This document shows positions 11,385 through 24,137 of a stretch of 64,000 nucleotides of DNA, in pieces. The DNA is taken from the NCBI RefSeq assembly GCF_001649575.2, contig NC_051443.1:17461347-17525346 (forward strand), in the 5' to 3' direction. Made by a program: the position numbers and the translations under genes. The notes below the pieces were generated by a model that saw nothing but the letters and a program-made list of their open reading frames with translations, did not search any database and was not told where the DNA came from. Position 1 is the stretch's first letter; every line of letters begins with the position of its first letter. This DNA comes from Kryptolebias marmoratus (Eukaryota > Chordata > Actinopteri > Cyprinodontiformes > Rivulidae).

Positions 11385-14300
11385 ATGTTGCCGAAGGCTG
11401 ACAGCAGCAGTTTCGTCCTCTTCTCCCTCCTCTTCGTCCTCACGCTAACGGACCCACCACGGACAGGTAAATAGTTTTATTATTGTATTTGTTTATTCCC
11501 CTCTTCCACTTGTGATCCTAAAGCGGGAGAAACAGATTTCCAGCTGGAAGCAAAGGAGGAGGGGGGGGGGTCAGGCGCGAAGGCCTGTCGGACAAGCCGG
11601 GGACTCGAGTAGCTCCTCCCAACCGCCTTCCTGCTGCTTTTGACCGCCTGTACTGTGTGCGCGGCGGGGGTATTTTCTCCCCAAAGCAGGCCAAATAAAA
11701 CACCCATTCTGTAACATTTAATATAGATGGGTTACCTTTAAATTATTACAGCTGCCATAGACCAAAACGCGCCACTCATAGTTGCTTATTAAGCGAACTT
11801 TGGCTTATTGATTAAACTGTATTGGGGGAGTGATGCCGTGAAGGCGTATAAAACATGCAGCTTCATTTATTTGAATGTAAAGCTCTCATTCCCTGGTCCC
11901 TCAGTGCTGAAGCTGTGTTTTTAAATGCACCACCAAACCTGACTCACAATGAGCCCCACCACTAAAACCTTTATGCTTACTAAAATGTTATGATTTGTTA
12001 CATTTTGATTTATTTTGGCCAAGCTGGAAACTAGGAATGCAACAAGAGATCACATGCACATAGCATGTATTTACTTCCAGCCCTCTACTGGAATGATCCC
12101 ATTATCTCTGCTGAAATATACATCTGTTTCACCAAACGATAATGGCTTCAGGTCACCAGAGGTCTTATATTTGTACTCAGAATGAAATCCCGTTTTTTTT
12201 ATTTAAGCTCCAAGAGTACAAATGCATCTTGTGGTTTCCTCCAGGACCGGTCTTGTGATCCTGCCAATTGTGTGGATTAGAGAAACTGTTATCAGTTCAT
12301 GGCTCATGGATAAACGCATTATTGTTCGGCTTTAACTAGAGAACTGACCTCTTGCCTGGCTAGCGAATAAAACACAAACACACACACACACTGTTCATTT
12401 TGTTGATGGATGATTCTTTGGCGACTGCTTGGCCCTGTTTGGCCGGCCTCGGTGTGTCATCGAATTGGGCTTTAAAAATGAGCTGAAATGTTGAGTCAGT
12501 GCTACACTTGTTTGTTTGTGTGATTCGACCGGGCCACGTTAAAAGTGAAGGTCGTCGTTCGCACTCGTCTGCATGTTTTTGAAGCCTCTGCTGGTTGTTT
12601 GGGCGATGATATTTTGCACCGTTCGTGTGTGGAGGTGTGATTTTTTTTTTTTTTTTTTTTACTGTTTTCATTTGACAGGGACCTCAACACTTTTTTGTGT
12701 TACAAACCCCTTTTTTAAAAATTAGTTTAATCACAAATCTTCTTACTTTGAGAGGCTTCTGTTTGGGAATCGTGCACCCACTAAATCTTGAAATCTAGTT
12801 CGTCTTTACCCATCTTTCAGGCAGCGCAGATGACTTTATTTTGAATTAAAATAATCTTTTGTGGCCGTCTGACATTCATAACGCTGCATCATATGATGGC
12901 TGTAAAAGCAGACAGAAGATTTGGTCAAACGGACATGAGAAAGCTCTCAGGAGGCTCAGTGTTTTTGTGGTTATTCCCATGATATGGAATAACCACATAT
13001 CATATATGTGGTTTTTTTTTTTTTGCATTAAACTGTAGCTTATCCGAAGACTCTCTGACTCTTAAAATTAGCTCATTTTTGATTAGGTTTAAAGAGACTC
13101 AATGTGAGAAACGATGCCAACATGTTGAAGCAAAGTGTCATTTATTTAAGTAAAGGTTCGTTGGACTTTTCCCTGGGCCTAATCAGCCAACCTGTGTTAC
13201 TCCTGATGGCTTATTTAGGAGGAAAAAAAATGTATTATTGCAGCTTTTATCTGGCATAATTTTTCCAACGATCAGCCTTTTACTTATAGGAGCATAAAGG
13301 TCACGTCCTCCGTATGTTTTCAGTGGCATTATTTCCTCCTTCAGGATGGCGTGAGAACGATCTGATCTAAATCTAAATCAAGACCGGAGGAAAACAAAGC
13401 AAAAACTAAACCATAGAGGAGCTGTAATTATTATTTGTTTTACCGCATCCTGCTCACAAGATGCTGAAGTTATTCCCTCGTCGTGGACATGATGTACGCT
13501 GTGGTTGAACTACTTCCCATTTTAAGTGTTTAATAAGTCACACCAGAAGTAAAACTGTGATGAAGAAGGAGAAAAAAAAAAAGTATTTAACTTCTCATGA
13601 GTCTATTAAAATACCACAAGCGGCGTGCATTATTTCCCAATCTGAAAACCGCTCGGTTTCAGGGTAGCTGTCGAAACAGAACTGACAGCAGTGCTTTTTA
13701 AAAACACGGTGCAGGAGAGCTGCGGTGCTTTTTAAATGTAAGGTGGCACAAAAGAAAACCATGGCGTGTACCCACTCGCCGCTTTTAACAGCAAACCTCA
13801 GTGATGAATCATCGGAGGCAGGAGACGGTGCGGCGGCTGCACAAGGTCGCTTCGCTGTGCCGTTATACTTCAGCTGAACAGAGTCGAGGAGGGGGGGGGG
13901 GGGNNNNNNNNGGGGGGGGGGGTCCTCATGGGCTTTATTGTATTTTCCTCTCAGTTATATAAGAGATACAGAGGCACACTTTTTGTATTATTATTTTCAG
14001 TGAAGCCAGCGTGGTAAACCATGTAGATGCATCAAAAAACCCAAACCCTGTGAGAGAAATGAGCTCAGGAGGAGATTTTATTCTGTTTGTCTTTGATAAG
14101 GAAGATTCAGATCAACCAGAAGATCTCAGGTTTGGTTTTATTTTGCTCAGCAGTTCCATCAGAGAGCCATGTTGGAATGGAGGTCTGATTCAGATAAGGA
14201 ACTAGAGAGGAAGGAGGGGAAGTGGTGGCAGTCATGACCCCCAGCTGAAGAGTTGGTTGAACTGTTTCCAAAAGCGTCCAGCTAAAACGCTCTTATTGGC

Positions 14301-17300
14301 ACAATGCTGGTTAAACATCCTGAAATGCGTCGTTCAATAAAAAGACTCCTGATTGAGCCCCACTTATTTCCATTCAGCCATCTTTATTCACCGTGATGAT
14401 TTTCGCTGCCGACTCCCTCACCTTAGACTTGTCGTAAATCGTGATTTTTTTTTTTTTTTATTTTTTATTTTTTATTAGCCTTCTTCCAAAGAAAACCAAA
14501 AATGAACGCCAAACGCATCCAGTGAAACGCATCTGATTAAATCCTGGTCAAATGAAAGGAGGGAAAATGAGCTCTCAAACCACTTTTAGCCCCAAAAAAT
14601 CAAAGTCTCAGTCATCCTTTTATTAGACTCCAACAAGGCGTTGTGGTAATACACTTTAATTCAAAGCTCTTATCGATCAAAGTTAATTTCCACCGCCTTT
14701 ACCCAATGTCAGCTGGGTTTTATTTTGTTGTTGTTGTTATTCTTCTTCTTCTGGGACAAGAATGTGTAGCAACAGGGAGGAGATCCAGTTAAATTATTAA
14801 TATTAAACGTGATCTTTCTCGTCTTTTCTTGCTCAACAATCTTCATAAAAGTCGTTCATCGTGGCTCTGTTTATAGAACCTAAACCTATCCATTATTGAT
14901 AAGAGAGGAATAGTCAGAAAATAAACCTTTTTAAAATTAAAATTTCTTATTAATAGTTCTCGGTAATATATTTAAAACCCCCGTCTCATGTTATCCTTCA
15001 GTCCCAGGAGGCCGACGGGGGCTCATAATGCATCTCAGTCCACTTAGCATCACCGAAGACGGAGGAGGTTGAAATCGCTCTTTAGTGGAGCGATCCAATC
15101 AGATCTCAGAGTACCGATTCACTCATGGAAACCCAGCTGATACAAATGTGTTTACTTTGAATGGATGCCGGCCTTTATTCGCTACATTCTCCGAGCCGAC
15201 GCTGATGGAAAGTTAAGATTTGCGGTGATTTTCAGAGGCTTGGGCAAGTCAAGTTATTTTAAAATCCACGGTTGTTAGAAAAGAAGTCCTTTTATTTTGA
15301 CCCTCTGTGTTGATCCTCACATTGTTACAGCAGCAGAGAGGAATAATCGAGAAAAAAACCTGTAAGGAAACTTGTAAAAAGTGGGTAAATCTGTCCAACA
15401 AACATCAAACTTGTTATCAAATAATCACCATTTTTAAAATGTAAGTTTTCTAAAGTTTCATTCAGTATTTTCTGATAATTCTGTTTGCTTTATTTACCTT
15501 TTTACTCTATAACAATTACAGATGAGATGTTTCCACCTTATGTGTATTTATTTAATTGTCTCCATTAAATAACCAATAATAACGCTGTTCAAATAAAAAC
15601 CAAAACCGTTGCAGCAACGAATCAAAGCAACCGTTCTGGGACTTTTGCGTCTTCTGAGACGTCACCAACAGATACCAGTAAAAGAGACAACCCGTCCGGT
15701 TCGAACATTAGCTTCAGATTTGCTTTTTCTGGTCAAATTCAAACCTCCTGATAACAAGTAGGACAGTCACTCTATTGTTTTTATTTGTTTCAGGTCCGAG
15801 GCTAGCCCTGGCAAGATTATTGTCAGGTAAGCAAGCAGTTTGTTTTCTTAGTGTAGTAGTTATTTTTTTCTTGTTTTTTTTGTTTTGTTTTGTTAGAATA
15901 AACTAGCAGCTCGGACACCTCCAGCCAAAGAGCTCGGCGCCTGGTTTCACATGAGTGTGATGTAAGAGAGATTTCACAATAGAGGAGCCATTTCCTAATA
16001 TCCTGAGGTTGAAGTTTTTATTGTCGAGCATGGGTTAGTTCCTTAACGGAACTAAAAACATGAGAAGCCGACTTTCTGTTTGATTGGTTCCTGCTTGCTG
16101 ATCATCTTTTGAGATAAAGACTCAGCTCATTTCGTGTTTATCACATATCACACGCTACAACCTGCCAAGGACGGCTCATGTATATATACATATATAAATA
16201 AGCCCAAGGCTACTTTGTTTTTTTGTTTTCATAACTTGATGACAAGTTTGCAGAAGGAGTGCCATTTTATCTCCTTGTGGAGGAACGATAAATTGCTTTG
16301 TGAAGACGGATTGTGTCGACATCCAGCTCGAAACCCAAAACAGTTGCTCGCAGACGAGATTAGGCTTGTCTGCAGATTTGCAACAGACAAAATGTTCCCC
16401 CTGTGGTTTTGTTTGCATCTGTAGCAGAAATCGGGAGCAGCTGCTGACTGAATAAGTTTAGATTTGGTGTCGTTTTCTCCTCGGCTGCTCCAGTTTGTTA
16501 AGAGTGAAAGGACAGGACTGTAATGTCCTCTGGCTTTTCATTCAGTTTGTTCTCCACAGTGTGTTTTTATGTCTCGCTCACCATATTTCCCGCTTCGTTT
16601 AAAGCTCACGTTTATTCCCCTGTTCTGTTTTATGTGGAAAGGTCTGAGCTACGCTTTTGACTCGCTCGAACCGTCTTGCTGTATTTCAGAGCAGCGCTGC
16701 AACCCCGGGCAGTTCGCCTGCCGCAGTGGGAAGATGCAATGTATCCCCATGTCCTGGAAGTGCGACGGCTGGACAGCATGCGAGGACAAAAGTGACGAGA
16801 CGGACTGTCCCCGTGAGTATAACGCACTGAAGCCCTCTTGCTGTCTGTAACGCATGAAGAAAAACCTGGATTCCTGGAGAGAAAAGCAACACATCCAACC
16901 TTTTTACTGAAACGGCATCTGCAGAACCTTAAGGATGCAGCTGGATTTCATCGATCCGTGATGCTTCGTGTCCATCTTAATTACTAGGGGTGGGACTCTA
17001 AGACACGTCAGGATTTGATTCGATTATAGCTCAGACGGATGCGATGAGAGTTATAAAACTAATATTGATGCATTTCGATTATCTTAAAACCTAAATAACT
17101 GCAGCTTATTTAACATACATAAATAATTTTTTGTATCCCTTCATGTCTAATGAAAGAGTGCACAATAACATGTCAAGAAAACCCCTAATAATCACAGGTT
17201 TCTAACTCAGTAATTAGAATAGATGCTAACTTAATATTGAAAGCGCCATAGGAAAGCTAGTCCAGTTAGCTTTGTGTTTATCACTGGAGATTTTTACACA

Positions 17301-20300
17301 TTTCAGACTTTTCAAAGTCACTAAAGACAGTCATGTTCTGATCATTTCATTTCATGACCTTTTGATAATCGATTCAGGCTCTTGCATGCATCTAAAGACA
17401 GATTTTACTCCTAACCCTCGGCATCCTGATTACATACGAATGATTTTTGCTAAATGAACGTGTGTACTTCTCAAACATAAAAAACCCCACTTTAAGTCAG
17501 TGAATAAACACACAGAACCTCTGCCCTTTTAGAAAATCTGCATCAGACGGCAGAAGGAGGTTAAAGTTCCTGTTTTCGTTTACAGGCTGTTGATCTCCTC
17601 AGCAGTGTATAGATGTCTCTGTGCTAAGCCTTTTGACCGAAATCCTATTGTTTCCCCCTCACATCCAGAAGAATTATCCCCAGATCTCCGGTCGCCTAAC
17701 GGGAATTACTGAAAGGATTGAGTACAGCACGTGACCTCCATCCATGCTTGGAGTTGTAGGCCTCCATCCGGTCTGAACTCGTTAAAAAAAAAACTACATT
17801 TACTGAACAGGCAGCAGCAATGACTAATCAATAAAACACCTTCTTCCCTTTTAATATCCAGTCAAATTGCAGAATCCCTCTGCAGCTAGCTGTTACTAAA
17901 TCAATAAATAATAAAAACTAAAATAAAATAAAAAACATCTGCGGGTTTGGTTTGGGATTACTTCTTCGCTCAATTACACAGAAAAATGGGGCAGTCTGTT
18001 CCAGTCATACCAACTTTGTAAACTTTATAATCTTAGCAGAAAAGCGGTAAACACCCAGTTGGCGAAGTTGAAAACAAGCACGGCTCTGTTAGGTTTGCGG
18101 CGCGTTTGACGCACAGGCGGAATATTTACTGTCAGGAGGGAGAGGAAGAACAACTTCAGCAGCGTCGCTTTCGTAGCTCAGAACCTGATGGGATAATCTC
18201 ACGGGTGAAGAGACTCAAAACTGATTTCTTTCTTTATTTGTCTGTGTGCACAACGCTGGCAGCTTTCAGTCCTGCACAGTGAGGCTGTGATCCAGTTAAA
18301 AATGACAACTAATATTCGGAGGTTTTCTTCTGGTCCTGCTTATAAAAACCTGTGAAAATGTTCGATTACGGTGGATGTAATTGTTACTCAGTTCTACCAG
18401 CATGTATTCAGCTTTGACCAAAACTAACATGGAAATTAATATTTATGTTTGTAGCCACGATAGGAGAGGGAAAGAAATGTATGGTAAGTGGTAACAAGAA
18501 TTAGAAGAAACAAAAAAAAAACACTTTCACAAATTGCCTCAACTATGTTCAGTTAACTATTTGTTTTAGTTAAATAGAAACTATTCATGGTAACCACATG
18601 ATAAAAGGTACAATTTATATGAAACCCTTTCCATATAGTTTGTTTATCATGTAATAAAAAGAACAGTGTTTTAAACTAACCCCACAGGAGGTTAGTTTAC
18701 ATTTTATGAAATAAATAAAATTTCAAAAAGGTTAAAATAGCAATATTTTTGCCACTGGTGTTGCATTAAGCTGTATTTAAAAAAGAAAAAAATTGAAAGA
18801 AACAAATCATTTCTGAAGTCACAATTAAACACCCAACAAACTGATCTAATTTAACTTTATATTTTATTTATTCAAAGTGGGATCCTCGTATTATTTTCCA
18901 CAAAAAAGACTCATCGGTCTGTGTAGACTTTATTATACAGGGTCTATTATTATTATTATTATTATACATTTTTTGGCTCTTTACAAAATTAAAACACACA
19001 ACCTGTAGTTTTTCATGTAGTGTTAATGTAACTTAATGAGTTTCATCTTTTATTTCAAGCTTCAAGTAAAGATAATTATTATTTTGTGGGGGAAAGCTGC
19101 AGATCTCTGGATTGTGTTGCCCTAATTTGGCAAATACTTTTTTTTTTGTTATTACTTTACAAATTCAGTTTGTCTGCTGAACATTAGAAGCTGTTTAAAT
19201 AAGTAGGTTTTTTTTAACACCTTCTGTAGAAAATGAAATGGAAGGAGAGTGAATCCGGTGCAGGTAATGTCCTCAGTCCAGACTTTTCTCGTTAAATTCT
19301 CACTCCTCGTTACAAAGAGCTCAAATCTGCCCTCGAATCTGAATTCACTTCCCTGATCGTTTTAGACTTCTTTTCGCAGTACGCCCGTAAAGCACCGTTG
19401 TGTTTGTCTGCAGCTGTAAAGGAGGAGCGCTTTCACTTCGGGAACGGCTACGACCAGGTGGAGGACGTCCTCGGCGTGGCCCAGCCCGTGCGCTTCAACA
19501 GTAAGCCGCCCGCCTCGCCCTCAGCCGATCGCGTCGCTCAAACGGCCGTCAAACGTTTCCCCCTCTCTCTGTCCTCCAGAGAAATGTCCCAGCGGGTGGC
19601 ACCACTACGAGAAGACGGCCAGCTGCTACAAAGTGTACCTGAGGAACGAGAACTACTGGCAGGCCGTGGACACGTGTCAGAAGGTCAACGGCTCCTTGGC
19701 GACGTTTGTGACCAACGAGGAGCTGCAGTTCATCCTGAAGATCGAGGTGGATTTCGACGACAACGTCTGCGAGCGCAGAGACCAGTGCACGTGAGTTTTA
19801 TCTGCTCTTCACTCAGCGCAGAGCTCAGTTTTCTCCTCTTTTGAGTTTTTATGATTGTAGACGTGAGTGAGTTATCAGAGGTAACAAATCGGTGTTCTGA
19901 TAACGGTTAAAGCCCTCTAGTGGTGGAAGTTGGTTAATTCAAACAAACCACTGAAGGTTTTCTGTTTCTTTCAGGTTTTGGGTGGGTTATCAGTACGTGA
20001 TCACCAATCAGAGTCACACCTTACAGGGGCGCTGGGAAGTAGCGTACAAAGGTAAAAGAGTCGGTTTCTCACAGAGTCTCTGTAAGTCGAGCGTGTTTTC
20101 TAAGTGCGCCGTTTGTGTCTCCTGGTAGGGTCCATGCAGGTGTTTCTGCCCCCCGAAGGTCTTGCAAAGATCGGGGAGACCTCCTCTCAGGACAACGTCT
20201 TCTGCGCTCAGCTGCAGCGCTTCCAGATCAAGAACATGAACGACCGAGGCCTGCACAGCTGGCACGCCGAGAACTGCTACAAAAAGTTCCCGTTCCTGTG

Positions 20301-21569
20301 CAAGAGAAGTATGAGCGCGCGCACACACAGACACATCGGCTTACAGATACAGGCTGTTTCAAGGTTGTTTTTTTGTTACCTTAATAGGGCAAACCTGTGT
20401 GGACATAAAGGACAACGTCGTTAACGAGGGCTACTACTTCACCCCTAAAGGAGACGACCCGTGTCTGAGCTGCACGTGTCACGACGGCGAGCCGGAGATG
20501 TGCGTGGCGGCGCTGTGCGAGCGGCCACAGGGCTGCCAGCACTTTCGAAAAGATCCCAAGGAGTGCTGCAAGTTCACCTGCCTGGATCCAGGTACTGCAG
20601 AGGAGTCCTTCGCTGAACATCTTTATATTTCCTAACACTTATTTCCCGTTAAGTCGTGACATTTTGCTCGCTTCAAGTCTGGCATCAAATCAACATTAAG
20701 ACAAGAAGCGTGTCCTTCTCTCTGCAGTAACTCGAGGGATGACATCGTGTTTATTTGTCCGTTTTCCTTCAGATGGAAACAGTCTGTTTGACTCGATGGC
20801 GAGTGGGATGAGGCTGATCGTCAGCTGCATCTCGTCCTTCCTCATCCTCTCTCTGCTGCTCTTCATGGTGCACAGACTTCGGCAGAGAAGACGCGAACGC
20901 ATCGAGACGCTGATCGGAGGCAACTGTGAGTTGAACAGCTCGCAGCTCCTGTTCTGATTTGTTTAGCTGCATTAACGAAGACTGGTTCCTATTTTTTGTT
21001 TCTGCGTTTGTCTGCGCAGTGCACCACTTCAACCTCAGAAGACGCGTCCCGGGCTTCGACTACGGCCCCGATGCGTTCGGTACCGGCCTCACTCCTCTGC
21101 ATTTGTCTGATGATGGAGAGGGAGGCGCCTTTCATTTCCAGGAGCCGCCCCCTCCGTACGCAGCCTACAAATACCCCGACATCCACCACCCGGACGACCC
21201 CCCTCCTCCGTACGAAGCCTCCATCAACCCGGACAGCCTTCTCTACGTGGACTTCGGTAGGTACGCGTCTTTTAATAACCTCGCGGCGTGGAGCGCTAAG
21301 CTCTAAAACCCTCCCGCTTTCTGCTGTCGCCTCCAGGACACGGCGGGGTCTCCGTGGTGCCGAGCCAGATGAACGCCATGGGAGACGGGCTCCAGGCCGA
21401 CATTCCCACGGGCCCGGGCCCCGTGCCAGTTTCGGCGCCGTCCTCTCAGGAGCGGGAGGACTCCATAGATAGCAGCACCCTGCTGGTGGGGCCCGACACG
21501 CCGACAGATGGCCACGCCCCCACCCCTCTGCCCGCAGACTGCGCCTCCTCCCTCAGCACGGTGGTATAG
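11385..21569 (+). CDS. dgcr2: integral membrane protein DGCR2/IDD, 10 exons
   Basis: Single-pass plasma-membrane protein, probably an adhesion or recognition receptor. Exons: 11385-11466, 16690-16812, 19414-19500, 19580-19790, 19975-20051, 20129-20308, 20388-20591, 20773-20925, 21020-21256, 21337-21569. Phases agree and the product is 528 aa (human 550). Domain order: signal peptide (about 1-25); one LDL-receptor class A repeat with six cysteines and a DKSDE acidic calcium motif (about 30-67); C-type lectin-like domain opening with [11 protein letters not shown] (about 97-254); von Willebrand C domain from [10 protein letters not shown] (about 256-321); transmembrane helix (about 335-356) followed by the stop-transfer RLRQRRRER. 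The cytoplasmic tail has two PPPPY motifs, which fit WW-domain ligases, and the protein ends in STVV. Intron 1 is over 5 kb and holds an assembly gap and a candidate cassette exon. The family call is certain. Confidence 0.97.
12000..15790. other. dgcr2 intron 1, repetitive AT-rich sequence
   Basis: Large first intron. It contains poly-T tracts (12640-12660, 14443-14460), a G-run with gap, and TTCT/GTT microsatellites near 14729-14752. I see no supported gene inside. Confidence 0.5.
13892..13922. other. assembly gap flanked by G homopolymers
   Basis: Eight N residues (13904-13911) are flanked on both sides by G runs of roughly ten bases. The true length of the G tract is unknown. The site is intronic, so no coding sequence is affected. 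Confidence 0.95.
15794..15826 (+). other. candidate 33-nt cassette microexon of dgcr2
   Basis: A 33-nt segment is preceded by a pyrimidine-rich tract and CAG, and followed by GTAAGC. With the single base carried over from exon 1 it reads [11 protein letters not shown] with no stop, and it returns to exon 2 in the same phase. Skipping it gives TDPPRT-EQRCNPG, which matches the human TEPLRP-ELRCNPG junction. The inclusion form would therefore add 11 residues just after the signal peptide. Confidence 0.4.
18947..18966. repeat. (TTA)n microsatellite
   Basis: Perfect TTA repeat of about seven units in dgcr2 intron 2. Confidence 0.85.
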
Positions 21570-23310
21570 GACCGCTGGGAGCTGCGCCCGGATGTTTCCC
21601 GCTGGTTCAGGAAGGTCGGGAGGAGGACGCAGCGAACTCGGATTTAACGCCGACCGCGGCGAGGAGACTTCCAGTTTTGTACAGACCTATCAGAAAAGAG
21701 GAGCAGCTGCAGTTTTTTTTTTTTTACCCCCTCCCTGAGGATGCTTTTCTTCCTCATGACACCCGTTTTTTCAGTGTTGTTTTCTTTTTGTAAACACCGG
21801 CATCCGTGGGAGCGAGAACGACTGATTGTGTACAGAGAGGAGAAACTCTCCAATCAGGATGAGACCTTTTTCTTTTTCTTTTTTTTTGTGCTGACTTTAA
21901 GAACATAAACCGATAAACAGCTTGACTGGATAAAAAAACAAACCCTGCTGTAAATTCTCGACTTTAATACCTGTGTGTTTCTGTCCGACACGGAGGAAAC
22001 GATAACGATTGATCGCAGCTTTTATCGCTCGTGCGCTTTTTGTTCGCATCACGCTTCTTCTTTTTCTTTCTTCTCTGAATCGATCTGCGGGCGTCTGCCG
22101 CTGCATGACCCAGATCCCGAGTTCCTCCCGCCCTCCACCCGACACACACACACACACACACACACATAAAGCCGTCTTCCAGATTTTCAGCTCATGTTTG
22201 CAGAAGAAAACATTTTGTAGTGGAAAGAGCTGGTGTGTATCGGGTAACAGCCGCGTTATCGATAATTATGAGACTTTTTTTTTGGGTTCTGTTTCATTAA
22301 ATAACTGCAGGTTGTGATCTGGGTTATCTGATTGTGGGATAGGTGTCGACCGATGAGACTTTTTCAGTTGTAAAAGTAAACATCATGACTTTAGATTAAA
22401 AAAACGAAGGAAGTTTATTTTAAACGACTGTCCTGATCATTAATTATTCTTCAGATTAAGTATTTGTTGATGTCGTTGACGGGACCTTTTGTACAGTCAT
22501 GAATTCATGAAATCTTTTTTTTATTTGTGAGGGGATTTTAAAAAATACAATAAAATAAAAAAAAAACAGCGGTGGCGTTTTGGATGCTGCCCCTTCACGT
22601 CCCCGATCCTTAGTTTTATTATTACTTTTGTCGTTTCCGGATTGGCTTTAATTCTTTTTACTCTCGGGAAAGGGTGCGTATGACTAAAACAGCGAGTTGT
22701 ATATTTAGAGATGGGAAGACGACAATCGTCCGATGGGTTTTTAAAGAGTTTGAGGCGGTTCTCAGAGGAGCCTCCTCCACCAGCAGCATCCAAACTGTAA
22801 ATGTGACCGACCGATCTCTTGTCTGAATGTACTGAATGTATAATGCATCGTTCTTTTTAATGTTCACCTTTAAAAGCTCATTTCCTTCATTTATTTCTGT
22901 TTAAACTCGTTTTTTTTTGCTTTGACAATCCACTGGATTATCGGGACTGAATCATGTTGTCACGAGCTGTGATTCAAAGATTTAGTTTTATTGCTTCGGT
23001 TCTTTTTTTTTTTTTTTTTTTTTAATGTACCTTTTTGGGCATGTTGAGAGAGTTTTATTTTATTTTATTTTTCTTCCTCCCCTCCCACATGTTTGGATGA
23101 AAGCTTTCAGCTCCTCAGTAGGTTTAAAATTCTCCCGCCCACGCTTTAGTACCTCCGTGAACTGCTCCCGTTTCTTTACACTGTAGTTTCTGTGCTCGAT
23201 AAAAGTTTGAAGGAGGAGGGGAGGGGAGGGGGGCTGAAATGTTTTAAATGTAAATCAACTAATGCTACATTTCATTGTCTCTTATTTGATAGCCTTTAAA
23301 TTAAAAAAAA
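21570..23310 (+). other. dgcr2 3' UTR (extent approximate)
   Basis: T-rich non-coding sequence after the dgcr2 stop, with a CA repeat at 22142-22166 and overlapping AATAAA signals near 22549-22559. A further ATTAAA lies near 23299-23304. Mammalian DGCR2 also has a long 3' UTR. The true end cannot be fixed from sequence alone. Confidence 0.45.
22142..22166. repeat. (CA)n microsatellite
   Basis: Perfect CA repeat of about 12 units in the probable dgcr2 3' UTR. Confidence 0.9.
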
Positions 23311-24137
23311 AAGGGTAAAAAAAATGTTTTTCTGTGTTAGCTATACATTTAATCCTTCGTATCCTGAGTGACATTTAGCCAATCTGTGTGTTTCTTGTTG
23401 AGGGAATTCCTCCTGCTGCCGTGACCAAATGTCAAGGAGATTTAAGGTGGGATGGAGGGAAATCCCCCCCCCCAACGCTGAGCTCAAACATCAAAAGATT
23501 TAAATGATTTTTTTTTCTTGTAAAGGAAGCGAGTAAACTGCACCTCAGTGAGGCTCATAAGGTCAATTTGGGGGGGCAGAGAGAGCGATACCCAGCTGCG
23601 GAGCGTTGTCTTGTGAAGAAAAGAGGCTTTGTTTCCGCGGGGCGAGGACGGCGGAGACGCAGAATCTGACGCCGGGATGTTTAAACGCTGTGTGGAGGAA
23701 AGAAAAACATGTGAGTTCAAGACAAATATGGAGCGCCGGAACAGAAAGAGTCGCTGTAATCTATTTGAATCGACCTGAAGACGAAGCCTTTCGTTGGTTT
23801 CGGAGCGGGCCGCCGTTTAAAGTGCGTCTGTGCATCCTCTGGTTTTCCCGGGAGATGAATGGGTCTTGTTACTAGTCACTGAGCATCTCCGCTGGCTGCA
23901 GCAGAGCGGGAGGAGGGGTGTGTGTGTGTGTGTGTGTGGGTACCGAAGCGGTCCTCGCATCAATGAGCCCGTTGATCAGGAAAGACCACCATCCTGGTAA
24001 TGACACAGTTCACCGATCGGTCCAGGAGGACATAAAATCTCGGCTCTCGTCTTCCTCTCCTACTTGAAGCCGGACGCTTCCTGCGGGGGGTTTTTCCTCA
24101 GTCCACCTCAGGTCCCGACACCAGGCTGGAGACGACC
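23310..24137. other. spacer and upstream region of the carbonic anhydrase gene
   Basis: No supported exon. It contains a GT repeat near 23920-23938. A CATAAAATC TATA-like motif lies near 24030, about 100 bases before the carbonic anhydrase start codon. Confidence 0.4.

Noticed and set aside
19398..19844. 148-codon frame over dgcr2 exons 3-4
   Set aside because: Reads through an intron and shifts out of the lectin-domain frame; the spliced frame is the conserved one.
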